A stretch of 64,000 nucleotides of DNA, from the NCBI RefSeq assembly GCF_900112865.1, contig NZ_FONH01000018.1:1-64000 (forward strand), in the 5' to 3' direction. Numbering within the stretch: the first letter of the stretch is position 1; the number at the start of each line of letters is the position of its first letter. The translations under genes and the position numbers were made by a program. The stretch comes from Dyella marensis. Lineage in GTDB: Bacteria; Pseudomonadota; Gammaproteobacteria; Xanthomonadales; Rhodanobacteraceae. Below are positions 39,887 through 48,568 of this stretch, one piece after another. A model generated the notes under the pieces. That model saw nothing but the letters and a program-made list of their open reading frames with translations, was not told the origin of the DNA and did no database searches.

Positions 39887-42349
39887 ATGCGTCGGATGAT
39901 TCTCGCGGGCCTGGCAGCCCTCGCCGCCAGCCCCGCCCTGTTCGCCGACACCCCGGCCGCGCTCCCCGCCGGCACGCTCGACCTCGAGACCGTCATGGCC
40001 AATCCGGACTGGATCGGCGCCGCGGTGGAAGCGCCTTACTGGAGCGTCGACGGCCGCAGCCTGTACTACTCGCTGAAGCAGGACGGCAGCAAATTGCGCG
40101 ACCGCTATCGCGTCGACCTCGCCAGCGGACGCAGCGAGAAGCTCGGACCGGACGCGCTGGCGCAGGCCGAAGGACCGGCGGTGTTCGACCGCCAGCACCG
40201 GCAGGCGGCGTTCCTGCTGCACGGCGACGTGTTCCTGGTCGAACCCGGCACGGGCCGCCGGGTGCAGGTCACCCGTACGCCGGAAACCGAGACTTCGCCG
40301 CGCTTCTCCAGCGATGGCCGCGCCTTGCAGTACCGCCAGGGCAAGCAGTGGTTCGTCTACGACATCGCCGCCGGGGTCGCCGCGCCGGCGGCCGTGCTCA
40401 ACGTGGGCGACGACCCGCGCGGCAAGCAGCCCGATGCGCTGGGCCGCGACCAGCTGCGCCTGTTCAAGGCGCTGCGCGCGGCCAAGGCGGAAAAGGACGC
40501 CGCGCGCGCCAACGAGGAAACCCTCGCCGCCGCCGATCCGGGCCGCGCGCCGCGCGCGATCTGGCTGGGCGACGTCGGCGAGGTGATCGACACCGAGCTG
40601 TCGCCGGACGGGCGCTGGATGCTGGTGGTCGCCCAGTCCAAGGACGCCAAGGCAGGCAAGACGCCGGAGCTGATGCACTACGTCACCGAGTCCGGTTACG
40701 CCGAAACGCAGGCCACGCGTACGTATGTCGGTCATCGCGACCCGGTGCCGCAGTCGCTGCTGCTGGTCGACCTGCGCGCGCGCAAGAGCTACCCGCTGGA
40801 TGCCGGCGCGCTGCCGGGCATCAAGGACGACCCGCTGAAGGACCTGCGCGCCGGGGCGGTCGCCGCGCTGAACCAGGCCGGCCGCGGCGACGAGGCCAAG
40901 GCGCTGAAGGCACCGGAGCAGCGCGCGGTGCGCATCATCTCCGATGCGGACGACGGCGGCGGTGGCGGCGTTGCCTGGAGCGACGACGGCGGCAACCTGG
41001 CCATCCAGCTGCGCGCGATCGACAACAAGGACCGCTGGATCGCCACCGTCGATTTCGACCGGCATGCGCTGGTCAACCAGCACCGCCTGACCGACCGCGC
41101 CTGGATCAACTGGAACTTCAACGATTTCGGCTGGCTCAAGGACGGCCACACGCTGTGGTACCTGAGCGAGGAAACCGGCTGGTCGCAGCTCTATGCCAAG
41201 GCTCCGGGCGGCAAGGCGCGTGCGCTCACCAGCGGCAGGTTCGAGCTCAGCCACCCGGTGCTGAGCGAGGACGGCCAGTGGTTCTACCTGCGCAGCAACC
41301 AGGTCGCGCCCTACAGCTACGACGTGTACCGCCTGCCGGCCCAGGGCGGCCAGCTCACGCGGGTCACCCAGTACCAGGGCATGGACGATTTCGTGCTCTC
41401 GCCGGACGGCCGCCAGCTGGCGGTGCTGCATTCGGCCCCCTACGTGCTGCCGCAGCTGGCGGTGCAGGACGCGGCCGGCGGCGCACCGCGCGAGCTGACC
41501 CAGGGCATGAAGCCGGGCTTCGCGCAGCGCGCATGGATCGCGCCGAAGATCGTCGGCGTGGCCTCCACGCACGGTGCCGGCACGATCTGGGCGAAGTACT
41601 ACGGGCCGACTGACGAAGCGGCGGCGGGTTCAAGGCCGGCGGTGATCTTCGTGCATGGCGCGGGTTATCTGCAGAACGTCACGCTGAGCTGGTCCAACTA
41701 CTTCCGCGAGCAGATGTTCCACAACCTGCTGGTGCAGCGCGGCTACGTGGTGCTGGACATGGACTACCGCGCTTCCGAGGGCTACGGCCGCGACTGGCGC
41801 ACCGCGATCTACCGGCAGATGGGTCATCCGGAGCTGGAGGACCTGCTCGACGGCAAGGCCTGGCTGGTCAAGGAACATGGCGTGGATCCGCACCGCGTGG
41901 GCATCTACGGCGGCAGCTACGGCGGCTTCATGACCCTGATGGCGCTGCTGTGCGCGCCGGGCGAATTCGCCGCGGGCGCGGCCTTGCGGCCGGTCAGCGA
42001 CTGGTCCAGCTACAACCACGAGTACACCTCGAACATCCTCAACGACCCGCAGCTCGATCCGGAGGCCTACGCGGCCAGCTCGCCGATCGAGTACGCGGAC
42101 CATCTGCAGGATGCGCTGCTGATCGAGCACGGCCTGATCGACGACAATGTGCTGGCCAGCGATTCGATCCGCCTGTACCAGCGCTTCATCGAGCTGCACA
42201 AGAAGAATTTCTGGATGTCGCTGTATCCGATGGAGCGGCACGGCTTCGTCAATCCCGACTCCTGGCACGACGAATACCGCCGGATCGCCGAACTTTTCGA
42301 CACTTACGTCAAGCCGGCGCCGGCGCAGGAAGCTGCGATGGGACGCTGA
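39887..42349 (+). CDS. Secreted S9 prolyl-oligopeptidase-family peptidase (DPP IV-like)
   Basis: 820 residues with a signal peptide (1-20). A beta-propeller region (about 60-560) carries WD40-like PD40 repeats (SPDGRWMLVV, SPDGRQLAVL). A C-terminal alpha/beta-hydrolase domain has the nucleophile S677 in GGSYGG, a downstream Asp in HGLIDDNV and a His in MERHGF. Periplasmic or secreted cleavage after proline or alanine in peptides is the usual role. It stands alone with about 300 bases of upstream space shared with the divergent esterase gene. Confidence 0.94.
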   Translation: MRRMILAGLAALAASPALFADTPAALPAGTLDLETVMANPDWIGAAVEAPYWSVDGRSLYYSLKQDGSKLRDRYRVDLASGRSEKLGPDALAQAEGPAVFDRQHRQAAFLLHGDVFLVEPGTGRRVQVTRTPETETSPRFSSDGRALQYRQGKQWFVYDIAAGVAAPAAVLNVGDDPRGKQPDALGRDQLRLFKALRAAKAEKDAARANEETLAAADPGRAPRAIWLGDVGEVIDTELSPDGRWMLVVAQSKDAKAGKTPELMHYVTESGYAETQATRTYVGHRDPVPQSLLLVDLRARKSYPLDAGALPGIKDDPLKDLRAGAVAALNQAGRGDEAKALKAPEQRAVRIISDADDGGGGGVAWSDDGGNLAIQLRAIDNKDRWIATVDFDRHALVNQHRLTDRAWINWNFNDFGWLKDGHTLWYLSEETGWSQLYAKAPGGKARALTSGRFELSHPVLSEDGQWFYLRSNQVAPYSYDVYRLPAQGGQLTRVTQYQGMDDFVLSPDGRQLAVLHSAPYVLPQLAVQDAAGGAPRELTQGMKPGFAQRAWIAPKIVGVASTHGAGTIWAKYYGPTDEAAAGSRPAVIFVHGAGYLQNVTLSWSNYFREQMFHNLLVQRGYVVLDMDYRASEGYGRDWRTAIYRQMGHPELEDLLDGKAWLVKEHGVDPHRVGIYGGSYGGFMTLMALLCAPGEFAAGAALRPVSDWSSYNHEYTSNILNDPQLDPEAYAASSPIEYADHLQDALLIEHGLIDDNVLASDSIRLYQRFIELHKKNFWMSLYPMERHGFVNPDSWHDEYRRIAELFDTYVKPAPAQEAAMGR

Positions 42350-42470
42350 TCGCGGCGTTCACGTGGCAGTCGGTCCAGACCCTGTTTTTAGGACAAGTGC
42401 TCACATATTCATCACGGATTTCACTGATAGAGTGCCGCGGTTCGCGCCAAGGACAACAGGAAGGGCCGAT

Positions 42471-42929
42471 ATGTCGAGTGCACGCAGTCTGGTTAGGGTG
42501 GCCCTGTTCGCCGCCCTCGCGGTTTCCACCTCCGCCATGGCCCGCCAGTTCCCGGCCACTGGCCTCGGCCAGGCCTGGCCCAATGCCAGCGACGTGAGTT
42601 CCAGCCCGCGCTGGCATGTCTACGTGTTCATCAAGGACGGCGTGCGCTACATCCAGGTCAACGACCTCAACGGCCGCGTGCGCGGCGCCTTCGCCACGGC
42701 CAATGGCCAGTCGCTGGTGCTGCCGATCGGCGTGGATGCGGAGCGCACCTCGGCCGGTCCCAACGCCTCGGCGCTGACCACCGCCGCCACCGGCCAGACC
42801 GGCGAGACGGTCTATCGCGACAACGACGTGCGCGTCACCGCCCGTCGCCTGCCCGGCGGCAACATGGCATTCGATGCGGATACCACCGGCTGCAACGACC
42901 CGGTGGAGTGCAGCACGCACGTCCAGTAA
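42471..42929 (+). CDS. Small exported protein of unknown function
   Basis: 152 residues. The signal peptide is about 1-25 (cleavage after SAMA). AGGAAGG lies 6 bases before the ATG. The mature domain is a short beta-rich protein (WHVYVFIKDGVRYIQVNDLNG, AFATANGQSLVLPIG) with two cysteines near the C-terminus (GCNDPVECSTH) that may form a disulfide. No family is recognised. A strong bidirectional terminator follows. It is probably a monocistronic periplasmic protein. Confidence 0.75.
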   Translation: MSSARSLVRVALFAALAVSTSAMARQFPATGLGQAWPNASDVSSSPRWHVYVFIKDGVRYIQVNDLNGRVRGAFATANGQSLVLPIGVDAERTSAGPNASALTTAATGQTGETVYRDNDVRVTARRLPGGNMAFDADTTGCNDPVECSTHVQ

Positions 42930-42950
42930 GCGGCAGGACACGGACAAATG

Positions 42951-42982
42951 AAAAAGGGCGCGCCGATGGGCGCGCCCTTTTT
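42951..42982. terminator. Bidirectional intrinsic terminator
   Basis: A perfect 14-bp inverted repeat (AAAAAGGGCGCGCC and its complement) has a GATG loop, with A-run and T-run on either side. It serves both convergent neighbours. Confidence 0.92.
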
Positions 42983-42995
42983 CGTTGCAGCTGGC

Positions 42996-44573
42996 TCAGT
43001 CCGGATTGTGCAGGATCAGGCTGACGCGGGTGCCGTACGCCAGCTGGCGCTCGCGCACCTGGCCCTCGAACAGCGCGACCTGGTCGCGGATCGCCTCCAG
43101 CCCGGTGCTGGTGGTAGCCAGGCCCTGCATCAGCTCGCCCCAGCGCACCGAGCGGGCGGCCGTTTCGTCGCGATGGCCATCGATGCGCATCACCACCCAG
43201 CGGCGACCGTCGAACGCACCGCCGCGCAGGCGCACGTGGATCCGGCTGACATCGCGTTCGCCGCACAGGCTGCCGGCGATCTCGCCGATGGTCCGGTACA
43301 GCACCAGGTGGATGCCGGGCGAGAGCTGGCTCAGGCCGCGGCCTTCGATGTCGCAGGTGTAGCCGACGCCCGCCGCTTCCAGCGTGCGCGCCACGGCGCC
43401 TTCGCGCAGCGCTGCCGGCAGACCGCGCTGGCGCCAGCTCACCGGATGGAGGTTGTCGGCCAGGCGGAACAGCTGATCCTGGTTCAGCGCCGTCTGCAGG
43501 CGGTACTGGCGCTCTTCCGCGGTCGGCACGGTATAGCGCAGGCGCTCCAGCATCAGGTTGTTGGTCTGCTGGATGCTGCCGCGCACCTGCTCGATCGCCA
43601 TCGCGGTCTGGCGCATGCGCAGTTCGCCGAGGAACAGCGTGCGCTGGGCGAGGGCCAGCGTCTGGCGCGAGTCGAGGCGCTCCTGCAGGTCGCGCCGGTT
43701 GAGCACCGAGATGCGCGCGCCGAACATCATCATGGTGGAGATGGTGAAGGCGATCAGCACTTCCGCCTGCATCGTGCCGGGATCGAACGCCGCCGGCATG
43801 GTGAACACCACCGCGGTGCTGGCCATGGTTCCGCCGATCGCCACGCCGTACCAGCCATGGCGCAGGGCCAGGAACACCACCGGCACGAACATGGTCATGC
43901 GTGCCACCTGGCGGGCCTGGTCGCCCATGCCGCCGCCGCCGATCCAGGCCAGCAGCATCAGCACCGGCAGCAGGCCGAGCGCGCTTTCCAGGAACAGGCG
44001 GCTGTCCATCAGGCGCGTCCAGCGCTCATGCGCCGGAGTGAGCTGCCACACCTCGCGGATCATCAGCGCCAGCGGCGCCACGGTCAGCACGCCGAGGTAG
44101 TTGCCGACCAGCCAGCGTGCGGCCAGGTCAATGGCCGGAGAACTGGCCGGCTTGATCGACACCGATACCGCGGCGAGGTTGGCTCCCGTCCACACCAGCG
44201 AGCAGACCAGCGCGCACAGCAGCAGCACGCTGATGCGCACATGGTGCCGGCTCTGGAACAGCTGCCAGCGCTCGCGGCAGACGTGGACGATCGGCATCGC
44301 CAGCGCGATCGGCGGGATCATCATGATCGCCGACCAGGTACCGCCGAAATCGTCCATGCACAGCCATGCGGTATAGCCGAGTGGTCCCAGTTCACCCACG
44401 GCGAGCGCGGGCCAGTAGCGCCGCGGCACCAGCAGCAGGACGGTCAGGCGATAACCGGCGAACAGCACCCAGTACGAAAACGACACCTGGCGCAGCAATA
44501 CGAATCCCAAGGCGTAAAGCAGCGCCGCCGCTCCATGGCGTAGCAGAGGATTCTCCACAGCTCTCGATTGCAT
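42996..44573 (-). CDS. MASE1-domain sensor with degenerate histidine-kinase core
   Basis: 525 residues. The N-terminal MASE1 integral membrane sensor (about 10-310) has 8 or so helices, including the LVPRRYWPALAVGE and WLVGNYLGVLTVAP blocks typical of the domain. A coiled segment (about 330-400) is followed by a NarX/LiaS-like kinase core (about 400-520). In the core the phospho-acceptor His-box is not visible. The N-box site reads YRTIGEIAGSLC instead of a motif with Asn and His, and the G-boxes are poor apart from the STGLEAIRDQV and YGTRVSL strands. AGGGGAG lies 7 bases before the ATG at 44573. It may be a non-catalytic sensor that works with a partner. No response regulator is adjacent. 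Confidence 0.8.
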   Translation of the reverse strand: MQSRAVENPLLRHGAAALLYALGFVLLRQVSFSYWVLFAGYRLTVLLLVPRRYWPALAVGELGPLGYTAWLCMDDFGGTWSAIMMIPPIALAMPIVHVCRERWQLFQSRHHVRISVLLLCALVCSLVWTGANLAAVSVSIKPASSPAIDLAARWLVGNYLGVLTVAPLALMIREVWQLTPAHERWTRLMDSRLFLESALGLLPVLMLLAWIGGGGMGDQARQVARMTMFVPVVFLALRHGWYGVAIGGTMASTAVVFTMPAAFDPGTMQAEVLIAFTISTMMMFGARISVLNRRDLQERLDSRQTLALAQRTLFLGELRMRQTAMAIEQVRGSIQQTNNLMLERLRYTVPTAEERQYRLQTALNQDQLFRLADNLHPVSWRQRGLPAALREGAVARTLEAAGVGYTCDIEGRGLSQLSPGIHLVLYRTIGEIAGSLCGERDVSRIHVRLRGGAFDGRRWVVMRIDGHRDETAARSVRWGELMQGLATTSTGLEAIRDQVALFEGQVRERQLAYGTRVSLILHNPD

Positions 44574-44966
44574 CCCGGCTCCCCTGAGCTTGTTTGGACG
44601 GATAGCCATGTATGTGAAGGCCGCCGCCTGCGGATACAGCAAATTATCGAATGGGACAGCGCTTGCCGTGAAACCGTGGTGAAGGATTCCATGAGCATCG
44701 GTAACGTTATCGCAAGGCGCGTGGACTTCCCCGGTCCGACCTTGTTCAGCGCCCCGGAACCGCGACCCTCCCGCCGGCCGGAACGACGCCCGTTTGTACT
44801 GCGAGCGGCCGCGACATATCGCCGATCTCGTCGCAATTGAGCAGGTGCGGCAGCCCAAAAGGCATGACAGTGCATTCACTTACGTGAAACTTTCGGTCTG
44901 TGCGCCGCTTCGGCGGGCGGGGCCTCGTGCCACAATGAGCGCGATCCGGTCGATATCCCCGCCTTC
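44574..44966. other. 393-base divergent intergenic region
   Basis: It lies between the MASE1 gene (minus) and the AT-hook-like gene (plus). Visible items are a possible 49-residue frame (44691-44840), a near-palindrome GGTAACGTTATC around 44700-44711, and a small GCCGC-TTCG-GC hairpin near 44920. No promoter can be fixed by eye. Confidence 0.4.
44691..44840 (+). CDS. Possible 49-residue basic protein
   Basis: This short open frame starts at an ATG with AAGGA 6 bases upstream. The product is strongly basic and Arg/Pro-rich in its second half, which is also what chance translation of GC-rich DNA gives. There is no homology that I recognise. It is kept only because of the good ribosome site and the otherwise empty region. 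Confidence 0.22.
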   Translation: MSIGNVIARRVDFPGPTLFSAPEPRPSRRPERRPFVLRAAATYRRSRRN

Positions 44967-45239
44967 ATGACCATCCAGAAAGACGCATACCGGCGCTTCC
45001 AGGAAGAGCTCGCCGCGTTGGACCAAAAGCAGGAAGCGGATGCAGGCAAGCCTACCGGCGCCACGCGGATGGCGCGGGCGCGCGAGGATTTCCTCGAACT
45101 GTGCAAGCGCTACGACCTGTCCGTGGCGGACGTGGTCGCGTTCTTCCCTGAAGAAGACGGCATCGGCTACCTGCAGGGCCTGATCGCCGCCAGGGACGCC
45201 AGGCCGCGGCGCGGCCGCAAGCCGAAGGCGTCGCCCTGA
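44967..45239 (+). CDS. Small AT-hook/H-NS-like protein
   Basis: 90 residues. The N-terminal half is helical and charged (coiled-coil-like, EELAALDQKQEAD). The middle, FLELCKRYDLSVADVVAFF, resembles the linker helix of MvaT/H-NS-type proteins. The C-terminus ends RRGRKPKASP, an AT-hook-like RGRKP motif also found in H-NS DNA-binding domains. Role as a small nucleoid or silencer protein is inferred from this layout; it could also be an uncharacterised family. It ends 7 bases before the convergent AraC gene. Confidence 0.6.
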   Translation: MTIQKDAYRRFQEELAALDQKQEADAGKPTGATRMARAREDFLELCKRYDLSVADVVAFFPEEDGIGYLQGLIAARDARPRRGRKPKASP

Positions 45240-45246
45240 GGCTGGC

Positions 45247-46068
45247 TCAGGCGATCACCGCCTGCGGATCGAAATAGCGCCCGGGCGACAGCCCGAAGCT
45301 GCGCTTGAACATCGCCACGAAGGCGCTGACGCTGGCGTAGCCCAGCGCATCGGCCACGCTGGCCACCGCCTCGCCAGAGGCCAGCCGCTCCAGCGCCCGC
45401 GCCAGCCGCGCCTGCTGGCGCCATTGCGCGAAGCTGCTGCCGGTCTCGTAGCGGAACAGGCGCGTCACCGTGCGTGGCGACAGGCCGGCCCAGGCGGCCC
45501 ATTCCTCCAGCGTGCGCACGTCGTCCGGGTGTTCCAGCACCGCGTGGGCGATGCGCAGCAGGCGGCGGTCGCTGGGCAGCACCAGGTGCAGCGGTTCTTC
45601 CGGCGCGCGGCGCATTTCGTCCATGAGCACGGCGAGCAGGCGTTCCTGTTCCTCCGCCAGCGGCTGCATCGGCGACCAGGTGGCTGCGCGCAGCACCAGG
45701 GCGCGCATCAGTTCGTTGCCATTGAGCACGCAGGTCCGCCCCGGCAGCCCGGCCGAGGCGTCGGGCGCGACGTAGACGCCCCAGCCCTGGGTGGCCTCGG
45801 ATACGCGCACCGTATGCAGCTCGCCCGGCGGCAGCCAGCCCACGCGGTGCGGTGGCAGGGTCCAGGCGCCGTAGGCGGTGCGCACGCTGATCAGGCCTTT
45901 TTCCAGATAGAAGAACTGGCCGCGCACATGGCTGTGCCAGTCCGATTCCACGGTGTGGAAGGCCTTGTTCTCACCCATGCCGTTGAGCACGTAGGCGATC
46001 AGATCGGGGCCTTCGGCGCTTTCCAGCCAGTGGAAGTGTTCGATGGTGCCGTGCGGAGTCTGACCCAT
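45247..46068 (-). CDS. AraC-family transcriptional regulator
   Basis: 273 residues. The N-terminal cupin sensor (about 20-110; WHSHVRGQFFYLEKG, GWLPPGELHTV) leads to a C-terminal double helix-turn-helix (about 175-270; TLEEWAAWAGLSPRTVTRLFR and ASVADALGYASVSAFVAMFKRSFG). I used the ATG at 46068. A TTG at 46101 in the same frame has a better ribosome site (AGAGGG 7 bases upstream), so the protein may be 11 residues longer. Effector and targets are unknown. It is divergent from the small gene at 46250 and the efflux operon. Confidence 0.9.
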   Translation of the reverse strand: MGQTPHGTIEHFHWLESAEGPDLIAYVLNGMGENKAFHTVESDWHSHVRGQFFYLEKGLISVRTAYGAWTLPPHRVGWLPPGELHTVRVSEATQGWGVYVAPDASAGLPGRTCVLNGNELMRALVLRAATWSPMQPLAEEQERLLAVLMDEMRRAPEEPLHLVLPSDRRLLRIAHAVLEHPDDVRTLEEWAAWAGLSPRTVTRLFRYETGSSFAQWRQQARLARALERLASGEAVASVADALGYASVSAFVAMFKRSFGLSPGRYFDPQAVIA

Positions 46069-46249
46069 GGCGATATATCGAATGACGGGTTCTAGATACA
46101 AATTGTCCCTCTGACGATATCAGGCCATTCGGGGCTCCGCCTAGGCTTATGTACGGCGCCTACCCCGGGCGCGACGTCCCATCGCCACGCGCGGTCACGC
46201 CGGAGCCTCCGCGGACGTCCTATCTGCAAACTTCCATAAGGAGACCGGC

Positions 46250-46522
46250 ATGTCCGCCAACGACTCGCCGTCCATTCCGATGGACGCCGCCGAAGCCCTG
46301 ACCCGCTTCGTGGTCAGCGCCCAGCTGATGCTCGACCCGCTCACCCCGGAAAGCCTGCGCCGCCAGGTGGAACCGAAACTGCTGGATACGCTCCCGGCCC
46401 TGCAGGCGCTGGGCGTGTTCGACCTGTTCGCCATCCGCGATCCGGCCTTGGCCGCGCTGGTGGCGGACGAACTGGCGGCACGGCGCGCGTCGGTGCGACC
46501 GCGACCGCTGGCAGCCGCCTGA
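46250..46522 (+). CDS. Hypothetical 90-residue protein
   Basis: AAGGAGACC lies just upstream of the ATG, a strong ribosome site. The product is helical and Leu/Ala-rich (DAAEALTRFVVSAQLMLDPL, LRRQVEPKLLDTLPALQALGVFDLF) without membrane segments or a recognised family. It lies between the AraC gene and the MarR promoter on the efflux-operon strand. It might be a target of the AraC protein, but nothing shows function. Confidence 0.6.
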   Translation: MSANDSPSIPMDAAEALTRFVVSAQLMLDPLTPESLRRQVEPKLLDTLPALQALGVFDLFAIRDPALAALVADELAARRASVRPRPLAAA

Positions 46523-46589
46523 ATATTTGCGGGGGCAGAATATGCCTTCCATATATTTGCCTTGACAAATATTTGATCGGCAATAGAAT
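46523..46589 (+). promoter_or_regulatory. marR promoter with overlapping repressor half-sites
   Basis: TTGACA (46562-46567) and TAGAAT (46584-46589) are 16 bases apart. ATATTTG occurs at 46523, 46553 and 46569, and its complement CAAATAT at 46566, giving the inverted repeat ATATTTG-N6-CAAATAT across the -35 box and the palindrome CAAATATTTG (46566-46575). This fits autorepression by the MarR protein. The ATG at 46598 is only 8 bases beyond the -10 box, so the mRNA is probably leaderless. Confidence 0.7.
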
Positions 46590-46597
46590 GCGCGGCT

Positions 46598-47047
46598 ATG
46601 AATTCTTCGACCCCCCAGATGCAGGAAGGCATCGGCATGCTGCTGGCCGCCGTGCGCACGGAAATCGTCCGCAGCATGGAGGCCGAACTCGCCGCCAAGG
46701 GCATCGAGCTGCGCTACACCCAGTTCCTGATCCTCAAGCGGCTGTCCTCGCTGGGGCCGATCACCGCGGGCGAACTGGCCCGCTCGATCGAACTGGACGG
46801 CGGCGCCATGACCCGCCAGCTCGACCAGCTCGAAGGCAAGGGCTACCTGCGCCGCCGTCCGCATGAACAAGACCGGCGCGCGCTGCGCATCGAGCTGACC
46901 GAGGCCGGCCAAGCGATGACGCAGGAGCTGATGAACTGCAACGAGCGGGTTCTGAAAGCCGCCCAGCGCTCGCTGGACGAGACCGAACAGCAGCAGTTGC
47001 GCGACTACCTCACGCGCGTGCTCCAGGCACTGCGCGACAGGCATTGA
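46598..47047 (+). CDS. MarR-family repressor of the efflux operon
   Basis: 149-residue winged-helix regulator. The HTH region is about 45-90 (LRYTQFLILKRLSSLGPITAGELARSIELDGGAMTRQLDQLE), the wing basic patch RRRPHEQDRRALRIELTEAG follows, and terminal helices serve for dimerisation. It heads an operon of OMF, EmrA and EmrB genes, so by analogy with EmrR/MprA it senses drugs or phenolics and derepresses the pump. No ribosome site is seen before the ATG, consistent with a leaderless start. It ends 30 bases before the OMF gene. Confidence 0.92.
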   Translation: MNSSTPQMQEGIGMLLAAVRTEIVRSMEAELAAKGIELRYTQFLILKRLSSLGPITAGELARSIELDGGAMTRQLDQLEGKGYLRRRPHEQDRRALRIELTEAGQAMTQELMNCNERVLKAAQRSLDETEQQQLRDYLTRVLQALRDRH

Positions 47048-47077
47048 TTCACCACTTCACTTTCTGGACTTAAGACC

Positions 47078-48556
47078 ATGCGTCTGCACATTACGGCGGC
47101 GGCGATCGGACTGAGCCTGGCCCTGGCCGGCTGCGTCAGCAGCGGCGGCCTGCATCCGTCCGGCACGCTCGCGGAAGCGTCCTCGCTCAAGAGCGAGCGC
47201 AGCCTTCAGGGCATCGAGGTCTCGCCGGCGGCCTGGCCGCAGCAGGACTGGTGGACCGCGCTGGGCGACAGCCAGCTCGACGCGCTGATCGGCGAAGCGC
47301 TGCAGGACAACCCCAGCCTGGCCGCCGCCGATGCGCGCGCGCAGCAGGCCCAGGCCGCGGCGGGCATCGCCGATGCCGCGCGCGGCCCGACGGTGAACGC
47401 CGGCGCCAGCATCGCGGGCGCCCGTCTGCCGGATGGCCTGATCGCGCCCGAAGGCCATTTCGCCTGGGCCAAGTACGGCTACGCCAGCTTCAACTGGGGC
47501 CTGGACCTGTGGGGCGGCAAGCGCGCCGCGTGGGAAGCCGCGCTGGGCCAGGCGCGCGCCGCCGAGATCGACCGCCAGGCCGCGCGCATCCAGCTGTCCA
47601 CCAACGTAGCCCGCGCCTACACCCAGCTCGGCTATGCCTATGCGCAGCAGGACGTGGCCAAGGCCGAACTCGAACGCGCCGACAACGCGCGCGAGCTCAC
47701 CCGCCAGCGCGTCGCCGCCGGCATCGACAACCAGCTGCAGCTCAAGCAGGCCGACACCGAAGTCGCCTCCGCCGAGCAGCAGCGCGTCGCGGCGGACCGT
47801 TCCATCGATGCCGCGCGCTCGGCGCTGTCCGTGCTGCTCGGCAAGGGTCCGGACCGCGGCCTGGACATCGCCCGTCCGCAGGTGCTCAAGCCGGCCGCAC
47901 TGGCGGTGCCGGGCAACCTGTCGGTGGACCTGATCGGCCATCGCGCCGACCTGGTCGCCGCACGCTGGCGCGTCGAGGCGGCGAGCAGGGACATCAAGGT
48001 CGCCAAGAGCGAATTCATGCCCGACGTCAGCATCGGCGCCATGGCCGGCCTGCTGAACCTGGGTGGCGGCAACCTCTTCAGCATGAGGAACCGCTTCTAC
48101 GAGCTGGCGCCCTCGATCAGCCTGCCGATCTTCGACGGCGGCCGCCTGCGCGCCAACCTGGCCGGCAAGGACGCGCAGTACGACCTGGCGGTGGCGCAGT
48201 ACAACCAGACCCTGGTCGCCGCCACCAACGAAGTGGCCGACGACTACAACGCGCTGCAGTCCTCGCAGCAGCAGATCGACGCGCAGCAGCGCGCGCTGGA
48301 TGCGGCCACGCAGGCCTGGCAGCTGTCCGGGCAGCGCTACAAGGCCGGCATCGGCAACTACCTCGAGGCACTGATCGTGCGCCAGCAGCTGCTGCAGGCA
48401 CAGCAGCGCATGGCCTCGCTGCAGGCGCAGCAGGTGGACCTCTCGGTGCAGCTGATCCAGGCGCTCGGCGGCGGCTTCCGTCCGCACGGCGACGCGCATG
48501 CGCTGGCCGACGCGCCGGCCGCCTCCTCTTCTTCCTCTTCCGCACGCTCTCTCTGA
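47078..48556 (+). CDS. Outer-membrane efflux lipoprotein (NodT/OprM family)
   Basis: 492 residues. The lipobox LAGC places the lipidated cysteine at residue 19. Two OEP repeats are seen (about 60-250 and 270-470), with motifs WWTALGDSQLDALIGEAL, SFNWGLDLWGGKRA and LPIFDGGRLRANLAGKDAQYDLAVAQYNQT. It forms the trimeric outer-membrane channel for the EmrAB-type pump encoded next. The C-terminal tail is Ala/Ser-rich. The next gene begins 13 bases after the stop. Confidence 0.95.
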   Translation: MRLHITAAAIGLSLALAGCVSSGGLHPSGTLAEASSLKSERSLQGIEVSPAAWPQQDWWTALGDSQLDALIGEALQDNPSLAAADARAQQAQAAAGIADAARGPTVNAGASIAGARLPDGLIAPEGHFAWAKYGYASFNWGLDLWGGKRAAWEAALGQARAAEIDRQAARIQLSTNVARAYTQLGYAYAQQDVAKAELERADNARELTRQRVAAGIDNQLQLKQADTEVASAEQQRVAADRSIDAARSALSVLLGKGPDRGLDIARPQVLKPAALAVPGNLSVDLIGHRADLVAARWRVEAASRDIKVAKSEFMPDVSIGAMAGLLNLGGGNLFSMRNRFYELAPSISLPIFDGGRLRANLAGKDAQYDLAVAQYNQTLVAATNEVADDYNALQSSQQQIDAQQRALDAATQAWQLSGQRYKAGIGNYLEALIVRQQLLQAQQRMASLQAQQVDLSVQLIQALGGGFRPHGDAHALADAPAASSSSSSARSL

Positions 48557-48568
48557 AGGCTTTTCGCC

